Assembly: GCF_013362815.1 (NCBI RefSeq) | Contig: NZ_JABFVK010000015.1 | Coordinates: 124,001 to 188,000, forward strand | From: Hamadaea sp. | GTDB taxonomy: Bacteria; Actinomycetota; Actinomycetes; Mycobacteriales; Micromonosporaceae | Reading direction: 5' to 3' | DNA length: 64,000 nt | Shown here: positions 41,225 through 48,843 of the stretch, in pieces | Layout: the number at the start of each line of letters is the position of its first letter | How positions within the stretch are numbered: the stretch's first letter is position 1 | Notes under the pieces: generated by a model | What the model was told of the DNA's origin: nothing | Database searches by the model: none | The model's input: the letters and a program-made list of their open reading frames with translations, nothing else | Position numbers and translations under genes: made by a program

Positions 41225-44035
41225 TCAGCCGTCTTCTTCGCCGACGTCGCCTACTGACTGCACTCCTGGCGCCTTACGCGAGCGTGCGGCGGCGGCCGGG
41301 GCTGCCTTCTTGGCCGCCGTCGTCTTCTTCGCCGCGGTCGTCTTCTTCGTGGTCGTCTTCTTGGCTGCGGCCGCCGTCGTCTTCTTCGCCGGAGCGGCCT
41401 TCTTCGCCGCCGCCTTCTTCGGAGCGGGCCCCTTCGCCCGCTTCTCCGAAAGCATCTCCGAGGCCTGCTCCAGGGTCAGGCTCTCCGGGCTCTGACCGCG
41501 CCGCAGCGAGGCGTTGAACTCACCGTCGGTGACGTACGGTCCGAACCGGCCGTCCTTGATGACCAGCGGCTTCTCGGTCAGCGGGTCGTTGCCCATCTCG
41601 CGCAGCGGCGGAGCGGCGGCCCGGCGGCCACGCGTCTTCGGCGCGGCGAGCAAGGTGAGCGCCTGCTCGAGGGTGACCGTGAAGAGCTGGTCCTCGCTTT
41701 CCAGCGACCGCGAGTCCTTCTCCCGCTCGATGTACGGTCCATACCGGCCGTTGCGAGCGTAGATCGGAACCCCGTTCTCGTCGTTGCCGACCAGCCGGGG
41801 CAGGCTGAGCAACTGCACCGCCTGGTCGAGAGTCAGCGAGTCGGGCGACTGCGTCTTGAGCAGCGACGAGTTGACCTCGCCGGACGACACGTACGGCCCG
41901 AACCGGCCGGACTTGAGCACCACCGGCTCGCCGGTCTGCGGGTGCTCGCCGAGCTTGCGCTCGCCGCCCCCGCCGAGGAAGAGTTCCTCGACCTTCTCCG
42001 GGGTCAGCTCGTCCGGGGCCAGCCCCTCCGGGATGGAGACCCGGTCGCCGTCGGCCGCCGACTCGGCGTCGGGGTCGACGTCGCCCGAGCCGCTGCCGCC
42101 CCGCTGGATGTACGGGCCGAAGCGGCCGACCCGGACGATGACCTCGCGGCCCTCGTCGTCGGTGAACAGCGGGATCGAGTTGATCTCGCGGGCGTCGATC
42201 TCCCCGAGGTTCTCGGTGACCAGCTTCTTCAGTCCGCCCGCCTGCGCCACCGAACCTTCGGCCGCGCTCGGCGCGCCGAAGTAGAACGAGGTGAGGAACT
42301 CGAGGCTGGACGCGTCGCCCTCGGCGATCTGGTCGAGCTCGTCCTCCATCGCGGCGGTGAAGCCGTAGTCGACCAGCCGCGGGTAGTGCCGCTCCAGCAG
42401 CCCGACCACGGCGAACGCCAGGAAGCTCGGGATCAGCGCCTGACCGCGCTTGTTGACGTAACCGCGGTCCTGGATCGTCTGCATGATCGACGAATACGTC
42501 GACGGGCGGCCGATGCCCAGCTCCTCCAGCGCCTTGACCAGCGACGCCTCGGTGTATCGGGCAGGCGGCTGGGTGGTGTGGCCGATCGGGTTCAGCGCCT
42601 TCTCGGTCAGCTTCTGGTCCTTCGCGAGCGGCGGGAGCTTGCTCTCGCCGTCGGTCTCCTCGGTCTCGTCGTCGCTCGACTCGACATAGACCCGCAGGAA
42701 GCCGGGCTCGGTGATGGTCGTGCCGGAGGCGGCGAAGTCCGCTTCCTCGCCGGTGGTCGAGACCGCGCGGATGCGGGCGCTGACCGAGCTGCCGACCGCG
42801 TCGGTCATCTGCGAGGCCAGCGTGCGCTTCCAGATCAGCTCGTAGAGCTTGAACTCCTCGACCGACAGCTCCCGAGCCACGTCGCCGGGCGTACGGAAAT
42901 GCTCGCCGGCGGGCCGGATCGCCTCGTGCGCCTCCTGCGCGTTCTTGACCTTGCCCGTGTAGCGCCGCGGCTGCGGCGGCACGCTCGCCGGGCCGTACAG
43001 CTCCGCGATCTGGCTGCGGGCCGCGGTCAGCGCCGACTCCGAGAGGTTCACCGAGTCGGTACGCATATAGGTGATGTAGCCGTTCTCGTACAGGCGCTGG
43101 GCCGTACGCATCGTCTGAGCCGACGAGGAGCGCAGCTTGCGAGCGGCCTCCTGCTGCAGCGTCGACGTGATGAACGGCGGAGAGGGCTTACGCCGATAGG
43201 GCTTCTCCTCGACCCGGGTGACCGTGAACGGCCGGTCGTCCAACCGGGCGGCCAGCCCGCGGGCGGCCTGCTCGTCGAGGTGGACGACACCGCCGCGGAC
43301 CCGGCCGGTGGCCGGGTCGAAGTCCTTGCCGGTCGCGATCCGGTCGCCGTCCAGTGCGATCAGCGTGGCGTTGAACGTCCCACCCGTGGCGACCAGTTCG
43401 GCGACGATGTCCCAGTAAGTCGCGGAGCGGAAGGCCATCCGCTGGCGCTCCCGCTCGACCACGATCCGGGTGGCGACGGACTGGACCCGCCCCGCGCTCG
43501 TGCCCCGGGCGACCTTCTTCCAGAGCACCTGGGAGACGTCGTAGCCGTACAGCCGGTCGACGATGCGCCGGGTCTCCTGCGCGTCGACCAGGTCCTTGTC
43601 GATTTCGCGGGGGTTGGCCACCGCCGCCTGGATCGCCGGCCGGGTGATCTCGTGGAAGACCATCCGCTTGACGGGCACCTTCGGCTTCAGGGTCTCCGCG
43701 AGGTGCCAGGCGATCGCCTCGCCCTCGCGGTCCTCGTCTGTCGCCAGGAAGACCTCGTCGGCATCCTTGAGCAGGGCCTTCAGCTTCGTGACGTGCTTGG
43801 CCCGATCCGGGTTGACGATATATATAGGGGTGAAGCCGTGGTCGACGTCGACGCCCAGGTACGCCCAGGGCTCCTTCTTGTACCGCTCAGGCAGCTGCTT
43901 GGACCCGGCCGGGAGATCCCGGATGTGGCCCAGGCTCGCTTCCACGACGTATCCCGGGCCCAGGTAGCCCGAGATCGTCTTCGCCTTCGCCGGCGACTCG
44001 ACGATGACCAGTCGGTTCTTGGCGGCTGTCGGCAC
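41225..44035 (-). CDS. topA: DNA topoisomerase I
   Basis: A 936-residue type IA topoisomerase. Toprim motifs: VIVESPAKAKTI (10-21) and DEDREGEA (about 100-107). Active-site Tyr323 lies in YITYMRTDS. The C-terminal part has four topoisomerase C-terminal repeats of GRFGPYV type (e.g. VRVGRFGPYIQRG, LKSGRFGPYVSSG, ARNGRYGPYIERE, IKDGRFGPYVTDG). No zinc fingers; instead a Lys/Ala-rich tail (about 880-925) as in actinobacterial TopA, which helps processivity. GTG 44035 follows GAGAGG. It relaxes negative supercoils. Confidence 0.96.
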   Translation of the reverse strand: MPTAAKNRLVIVESPAKAKTISGYLGPGYVVEASLGHIRDLPAGSKQLPERYKKEPWAYLGVDVDHGFTPIYIVNPDRAKHVTKLKALLKDADEVFLATDEDREGEAIAWHLAETLKPKVPVKRMVFHEITRPAIQAAVANPREIDKDLVDAQETRRIVDRLYGYDVSQVLWKKVARGTSAGRVQSVATRIVVERERQRMAFRSATYWDIVAELVATGGTFNATLIALDGDRIATGKDFDPATGRVRGGVVHLDEQAARGLAARLDDRPFTVTRVEEKPYRRKPSPPFITSTLQQEAARKLRSSSAQTMRTAQRLYENGYITYMRTDSVNLSESALTAARSQIAELYGPASVPPQPRRYTGKVKNAQEAHEAIRPAGEHFRTPGDVARELSVEEFKLYELIWKRTLASQMTDAVGSSVSARIRAVSTTGEEADFAASGTTITEPGFLRVYVESSDDETEETDGESKLPPLAKDQKLTEKALNPIGHTTQPPARYTEASLVKALEELGIGRPSTYSSIMQTIQDRGYVNKRGQALIPSFLAFAVVGLLERHYPRLVDYGFTAAMEDELDQIAEGDASSLEFLTSFYFGAPSAAEGSVAQAGGLKKLVTENLGEIDAREINSIPLFTDDEGREVIVRVGRFGPYIQRGGSGSGDVDPDAESAADGDRVSIPEGLAPDELTPEKVEELFLGGGGERKLGEHPQTGEPVVLKSGRFGPYVSSGEVNSSLLKTQSPDSLTLDQAVQLLSLPRLVGNDENGVPIYARNGRYGPYIEREKDSRSLESEDQLFTVTLEQALTLLAAPKTRGRRAAAPPLREMGNDPLTEKPLVIKDGRFGPYVTDGEFNASLRRGQSPESLTLEQASEMLSEKRAKGPAPKKAAAKKAAPAKKTTAAAAKKTTTKKTTAAKKTTAAKKAAPAAAARSRKAPGVQSVGDVGEEDG

Positions 44036-44241
44036 GGCACCTCTCCGCAGTGGCTTGGTCCGCGAACGGGGTTCGGTTCCGTTCGCGTGGGGCGGGGCGG
44101 TTCGCCCGCGGATGTCCAAGGTAACGCTCCGCTGAATGATCCGGTTGCGCACCCCATCGACGCGTAGACGATACCCGTCTCGGCCGCCCGACGTCGTTGA
44201 TCATGTATTTTGCCCCGCCGGGCATGATCGGCGAGCCGGAT
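44036..44241. other. Intergenic region upstream of topA
   Basis: 206 bases with the topA promoter. At 44194-44230 a short palindrome CGTTGATCATG ... CATGATCGGC resembles the ends of family C repeats but has only a 17-base centre. It may be a shrunken relative. Confidence 0.5.
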
Positions 44242-44829
44242 TCAGGCGGGCCAGGCTGTGAGCGGCACCACCGGCGACGGCTCTCCGATCAGCTCGGCGA
44301 ACCGCCGGATGCGGCGTCGGCCGGAGATCCGGAGCGCCGGTCCCCGAGCGGCTTCCACCGGGAATCCGAGCACCGCCAGCGCCCGCGCAGCGGGCGTCCA
44401 GCACTGCTCGTCGTTGGCGCCCAGACGGAGCATCAGCTCGGGCGAGTCGGGCGACACCGTGCCCGCCGCGGTGAACCACAGCCGGAGGCGTACGCCGTCC
44501 AGCAGGAACCCGGCAGGCGGCGCTTTCACGGCACCCCGCAGCCAACGGGCCGATAACGGGGCAAGCATGCCTGAATAGGACGTGCGTACGCCGAAATGCC
44601 CCTCGACGGTGGACGGCTCCCACTGCATCGTCAGATCCCGCCGGCGTAGCTCGTCGTCGAGCGCATGCACCCGCCACGGGGCGTCCACGACGATCGACAC
44701 CCGGGCCGTGCCCCCCATGCGGATGACCTGGCCCGGGCCGATCAGCAGACCGGCGAGGTCGCCCGGGCCGGGGTCGGCCGAGGCGGCGGCGAAGATGGGC
44801 AGCTGGCCCCGGAGTCCCATCGCCGGCAT
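44242..44829 (-). CDS. Conserved-type hypothetical protein
   Basis: A 195-residue protein of unknown function, soluble, with alternating strand-helix character. It has no signal peptide or membrane segment. Noted stretches: MGGTARVSIVVDAPWRVHALDDELRRRDL, MQWEPSTVEGHFGVRTSYSG and GFLLDGVRLRLWFTAAGTVSPDSPELMLRLG. Starts at ATG 44829, 10 bases downstream of the lipoprotein stop on the same strand. The conserved neighbourhood next to topA suggests a housekeeping role, but this is inference only. Confidence 0.7.
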   Translation of the reverse strand: MPAMGLRGQLPIFAAASADPGPGDLAGLLIGPGQVIRMGGTARVSIVVDAPWRVHALDDELRRRDLTMQWEPSTVEGHFGVRTSYSGMLAPLSARWLRGAVKAPPAGFLLDGVRLRLWFTAAGTVSPDSPELMLRLGANDEQCWTPAARALAVLGFPVEAARGPALRISGRRRIRRFAELIGEPSPVVPLTAWPA

Positions 44830-44839
44830 CCCGATCGCG

Positions 44840-45361
44840 CTACTTGCACTCGGGGACCTCGTCGAACGCCTTGCGGAGTTCGACGGAATCCAGCTGAGTG
44901 ACGTCTATCGCGCTCTTGGCGTACTCGGTGTTGAGGGTGGTCAGCACAGTGGCCACACCGTCGGAGAAGGTGTGGGCGTCGGCGGCGGTCAACGCGGTGA
45001 CGCCGTCCTTGGCATGCCCGTACGCGTCCCGCACCGCCGTCAGCGTGGCGATGAAGTTGCGCGCGATCTTGTCGCCGTTGTCGACGTCCGGTATGCCCGC
45101 CGCCTCGACCTTGGCCCGGGCGGCCTCAGTGGACTTCTGCGCCCCGTCGAACAGCCGGACCAGGTTCTCCTTGGCCTGCGCCGAGTTGGGGGCGGCATTG
45201 GCCTGCTCCTGGGCCTTCGTCGTCAGACTTTGCAGCTCCGACCGCCACGGAGTGAGCGCACTGCAGACGTTGGCCGCCCAGACCCTCGGCGGTGGGCCGC
45301 TCGAACACGCGGCGACGAGGAGGGCGGCCGCGAGGGCGGCGAGTGGCGCGAGCCTTCGCAT
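44840..45361 (-). CDS. Small secreted lipoprotein, helical
   Basis: A 173-residue lipoprotein: signal peptide with lipobox VAAC (Cys19), then a single helical domain of about 140 residues with Cys33 and a C-terminal Cys172 that could form a disulfide. No known enzyme motif. Sits between the hppA terminator hairpin and a hypothetical gene on the same strand. Function unknown. Confidence 0.8.
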   Translation of the reverse strand: MRRLAPLAALAAALLVAACSSGPPPRVWAANVCSALTPWRSELQSLTTKAQEQANAAPNSAQAKENLVRLFDGAQKSTEAARAKVEAAGIPDVDNGDKIARNFIATLTAVRDAYGHAKDGVTALTAADAHTFSDGVATVLTTLNTEYAKSAIDVTQLDSVELRKAFDEVPECK

Positions 45362-45407
45362 GGGAAGCAGCCTACGACGCGTCGCACACCCGTGCTATGT
45401 CCCCCCG

Positions 45408-45446
45408 ATAGACAAGACCCGAGCCGGAGGCTCGGGTCTTGTCTAT
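45408..45446. terminator. Strong hairpin terminator after hppA
   Basis: An 18-bp perfect stem, ATAGACAAGACCCGAGCC (45408-45425) and its complement (45429-45446), with a three-base loop. It lies past the stop of the leftward hppA gene. On the plus strand it is followed by TTTTCC; on the minus strand there is no U tract, so it may work mainly as a stem-loop 3' end. Confidence 0.85.
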
Positions 45447-45457
45447 TTTCCGACTAC

Positions 45458-47812
45458 TCAGGCAGTGACCGACTCGCGATCCGCCGCCGAGGCGGCGTCA
45501 GCTTTTCCCGAGCTGTCGTCCCCGCCGACTGCGATCGGCTTGCGCTTGCTGAACAGCACCGCACCCGCGATGACCGCGAACGCGACGACCGCGATCGCCA
45601 CGCGTACGCCCGTGTTGGCGTCGGCGCCGAAGCTCAGCGTGACGACCGCCGGGGCGATGAGCAGGGCCACCAGGTTCATGACCTTGATCAGCGGGTTGAT
45701 GGCCGGGCCGGCGGTGTCCTTGAACGGGTCGCCGACCGTGTCGCCGATGACCGTGGCGGCGTGCTGCGGCGAACCCTTGCCGCCGAACTCGCCGTCCTCG
45801 ACCATCTTCTTCGCGTTGTCCCACGCGCCACCCGAGTTGGCCAGGAAGACGGCCATCAGGGTGCCGGTGCCGATCGCACCGGCCAGGTAGGACACGAGCG
45901 CGCCCGGGCCGAGGCCGAAGCCGACCGCGATCGGGGCGAGCACCGCCAGCAGACCGGGGGTCATCAGCTCACGCTGCGCGTCCCGGGTGCAGATGTCCAC
46001 GACCTTGCCGTACTCCGGCCGCTGCGAACCGTCCATGATGCCCGGGAACTCCCGGAACTGGCGGCGCACCTCCATGACGACCGCGCCCGCCGAGCGGGAC
46101 ACGGCGTTGATGGCCAGGCCGGAGAACAGGAAGACCACCGCCGCGCCGCAGATGAGGCCGACGAGGTTGGCCGGGTTGGAGATGTTCAGCCACTCGGCGA
46201 GCTTCGCCGCCGCAGCCTCGCCACCGCCGAGGCTCGACACCAGCGTGTCGGTGTAGGAACCGAACAGGGCGGTCGCGGCGAGCACCGCCGTGGCGATCGC
46301 GATGCCCTTGGTGATCGCCTTGGTGGTGTTGCCGACCGCGTCGAGGTCGGTGAGCGTACGCGCACCCCGCTCGTCGATGTCGCCCGACATCTCGGCGATG
46401 CCCTGGGCGTTGTCGCTGATCGGGCCGAAGGTGTCCATCGCGACGATGACGCCGACCGTGGTGAGCAGACCGCAACCGGCCAGCGCGACCGCGAACAACG
46501 ACAGCGTGATGGAGCCCGTGCCGAGCAGGAACGCCCCGAAGACGGCCGCGCCGATGAGCAGCGCGCTGTAGACCGCCGACTCCAGGCCGACGCTGATGCC
46601 GGCGAGGATGACGGTGGCCGGTCCGGTCTCCGACGACCGGCCGATGTCCCGGACCGGGCGACGGCTGGTCTCGGTGAAGTAGCCGGTCAGCGCCTGGATG
46701 GCGGCGGCCAGCACGATGCCGATCACGACCGCGGAGAGGGCGACTACTCGCGGGTTGGCCGTCACGTCCTGGAGCGCGCTGCCGTCGAACTCCTTGAACG
46801 ACGCGGGCAGGTACGCCCAGGTCGCGATGGCGACCAGCACCGCCGAGATCACGGCCGAGATGTAGAACGCCCGGTTGATCGCGGTCAGGCCGCTGCGGTC
46901 GGACGTACGCAGCCGGGTGATGAAGACGCCGACGATCGCGACGAGCGCGCCGATGGTGGCCACGATCAGCGGGAACACCAGGCCCTGCGTGCCGAACGCG
47001 GTCTTGCCCAGGATCAGCGAGGCGACCAGCATGACGGCGTACGACTCGAACAGGTCGGCCGCCATGCCGGCGCAGTCGCCGACGTTGTCACCGACGTTGT
47101 CGGCGATGGTGGCCGCGTTGCGCGGGTCGTCCTCGGGGATGCCCTGCTCGACCTTGCCGACCAGGTCGGCGCCGACGTCGGCGGCCTTGGTGAAGATGCC
47201 GCCGCCGACCCGCATGAACATCGCGAGCAGCGCGGCGCCGAAGCCGAAGCCTTCCAGCACGGTCGGGGCGTCGCTCTTGTAGACGAGCACGACCAGAGTC
47301 GCGCCGAGCAGGCCCAGACCGACGGTGAGGAAGCCGACCACGCCGCCGGAGCGGAACGCGATCGACATGGCCTTCTCCCGGCCGCCGTCTTCCCGGGCGG
47401 CCGCGGCGACCCGCAGGTTCGCCCGGGTGGCCAGGGCCATGCCGGCCCCGCCGATGAAGGCGGAGAAGACCGCTCCCACCACGAAGAAGGCCGAGCGGCC
47501 GATCTTCACCGCGGTTTCGTTGTCGGACACGCCGTGCACGGGAAGCACGAAGAGCACGACGACTGCGATGACGACGAAGATCGCCAGGGTCTTGAACTGG
47601 CGGAACAGGTATGCAGTGGCGCCTTCTTGGACGGCGCCCGCGATCTCCTGCATCTTGACGGTGCCCTTGCCGGTGCCGAGCACGGCTCGCACGAGGGTGA
47701 AGGCGAAGCCGAGCGCCACTAGAGCGATCACGGCGGCCACAACTACGTACGTGACGTTGTTACCGGTAAGGGCCACCTTGCCGCCTTCGGCGACAATTGT
47801 GGTCCCGGACAT
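45458..47812 (-). CDS. hppA: K+-insensitive pyrophosphate-energised proton pump
   Basis: A 784-residue H+-pumping membrane pyrophosphatase with about 16 membrane segments. PPi-binding motif DVGADLVGKVE and the acidic DNVGDNVGDCAGMAADLFESY are present. In GNTTKAITKG the lysine occupies the position that in K+-dependent enzymes is alanine, which marks the K+-independent class. ATG 47812 follows AGGAGG; an in-frame ATG nine codons earlier is less good. It stores energy from PPi as a proton gradient. Confidence 0.95.
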   Translation of the reverse strand: MSGTTIVAEGGKVALTGNNVTYVVVAAVIALVALGFAFTLVRAVLGTGKGTVKMQEIAGAVQEGATAYLFRQFKTLAIFVVIAVVVLFVLPVHGVSDNETAVKIGRSAFFVVGAVFSAFIGGAGMALATRANLRVAAAAREDGGREKAMSIAFRSGGVVGFLTVGLGLLGATLVVLVYKSDAPTVLEGFGFGAALLAMFMRVGGGIFTKAADVGADLVGKVEQGIPEDDPRNAATIADNVGDNVGDCAGMAADLFESYAVMLVASLILGKTAFGTQGLVFPLIVATIGALVAIVGVFITRLRTSDRSGLTAINRAFYISAVISAVLVAIATWAYLPASFKEFDGSALQDVTANPRVVALSAVVIGIVLAAAIQALTGYFTETSRRPVRDIGRSSETGPATVILAGISVGLESAVYSALLIGAAVFGAFLLGTGSITLSLFAVALAGCGLLTTVGVIVAMDTFGPISDNAQGIAEMSGDIDERGARTLTDLDAVGNTTKAITKGIAIATAVLAATALFGSYTDTLVSSLGGGEAAAAKLAEWLNISNPANLVGLICGAAVVFLFSGLAINAVSRSAGAVVMEVRRQFREFPGIMDGSQRPEYGKVVDICTRDAQRELMTPGLLAVLAPIAVGFGLGPGALVSYLAGAIGTGTLMAVFLANSGGAWDNAKKMVEDGEFGGKGSPQHAATVIGDTVGDPFKDTAGPAINPLIKVMNLVALLIAPAVVTLSFGADANTGVRVAIAVVAFAVIAGAVLFSKRKPIAVGGDDSSGKADAASAADRESVTA

Positions 47813-47996
47813 CGATGTCCTCCTGTTGATCGCCGCCATTCACAGTGAGTAGCGGCGGTTGCAGATAACCCGAGCACTCTAGCGGTGAACCGTGTTCCTG
47901 GTCACACCCAGGTCCGGACGTGTCGCGGTGATCTTTGCCGCTGTGTTACGCCGGGGTCATGGGTTAGGGTCAGCGGTTCGTGCTCCGGGCCGGCCG
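47813..47996. other. Intergenic region between hppA and the anti-sigma gene
   Basis: 184 bases with no gene. It holds the hppA promoter (leftward) and the 3' end of the anti-sigma/bldG transcript. A small stem CCTGG...CCAGG near 47899 is the only structure noticed. Confidence 0.5.
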
Positions 47997-48404
47997 TCAG
48001 CGCCGCGCTCGGCTGGGCCGGACCGTCCAGGACATCCGCACCACCGAGCCACCGCCGTCCGGCGCCTGGCGTACCTCCAGCTCCTCGGCGACCCCGCTGA
48101 GCAGGGCGAGGCTGGCTTCGACGGTGATCTCTTCCTCCATGTCGGAGGCGGCGTCGTCGGGCGCGCGGTCGGTCACCAGAACGGTGTAGGGATTCTCGTC
48201 GCGCATCTCGACCAGCACCGGCGCCCGGAGGTTGTGCCGCAGATGCCGGGTCACGGCGCGACCGCAGGCCTCGCCGATCGCGAGGCGTACCTCGTCCAGC
48301 CGGTCCTCGGGCAGCCCGGCTCGGCGCGCCACGGCGACACCGACGAGGCGAGCTGTTCGGACGTAGACGGGTTCGGGTGTGAACTCCAGGCGTACCGTCG
48401 CCAC
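47997..48404 (-). CDS. Anti-sigma factor-like ATP-binding protein (RsbW type, SCO3548-like)
   Basis: A 135-residue HATPase-type protein, companion of the BldG-like protein. It has the RsbW layout: LEFTPEPVYVRTARLVGVAVARRAGL, then the N-box helix LDEVRLAIGEACGRAVTRHL, then a beta strand and VLVTDRAPDDAASD at the G1-box position. Key Asn of the N-box and the glycines of the G1 box are not conserved, so ATP binding may be weak, as suspected for its Streptomyces counterpart. GTG 48404 directly abuts the bldG-like stop (zero bases between), so the two are coupled. Confidence 0.85.
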   Translation of the reverse strand: MATVRLEFTPEPVYVRTARLVGVAVARRAGLPEDRLDEVRLAIGEACGRAVTRHLRHNLRAPVLVEMRDENPYTVLVTDRAPDDAASDMEEEITVEASLALLSGVAEELEVRQAPDGGGSVVRMSWTVRPSRARR

Positions 48405-48758
48405 CTATCGACCACCGTCGGCCGACTGCCCGGTGGCCGCCTCGATCGTCGGATACAGCGGGAGCACCTGGTCGAGTGCGGTGATCCGGAAGACCTTGAG
48501 CAGCGCTTCCTGGCCGACCACCAGACCGAAGCTGCCACCGAGGTTGCGCGCCTTGCGCAGGCCGCCGACGAGCACGCCCAACCCGGTCGAGTCGAGAAAC
48601 TCCACTCGGCCGAGGTCGACGACCAGCGCCCTGGTGCCCGCCTCGAGCAGCTCGGTGAGCCGATCCCGCAGCTTGGGCGCGGTGTAGACGTCGACCTCCC
48701 CGGCGACTTCCAGCACCGTGTGGGCAGCGACCGTCCGCGTCGCCAGCGAGAGTTCCAT
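48405..48758 (-). CDS. bldG: BldG-type anti-anti-sigma factor (STAS domain)
   Basis: A 117-residue STAS protein. It opens MELSLATRTV and contains VAGEVDVYTAPKLRDRL and VEFLDSTGLGVLVGGLRKAR, with the phosphorylatable Ser57 in DSTGLG. These match Streptomyces BldG very closely in wording and length. By partner switching it releases sigma factors from anti-sigma proteins and is needed for development in Streptomyces. ATG 48758 is used because BldG starts at this residue. Divergent from the helicase gene. Confidence 0.93.
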   Translation of the reverse strand: MELSLATRTVAAHTVLEVAGEVDVYTAPKLRDRLTELLEAGTRALVVDLGRVEFLDSTGLGVLVGGLRKARNLGGSFGLVVGQEALLKVFRITALDQVLPLYPTIEAATGQSADGGR

Positions 48759-48843
48759 GACTGGCATCTTGCCATCGTCGCCGACGGATGCACCTCCTCG
48801 GCATGGCCGGAGTGTCACAGCTTCCGGATAGGCTTCCGCCGAA

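Noticed and set aside
44582-47722. Open frame of about 1,000 codons on the plus strand opposite hppA
   Set aside because: Arg/Asp/Gly-rich mirror frame; hppA on the other strand has the full pyrophosphatase motifs and a good ribosome site.
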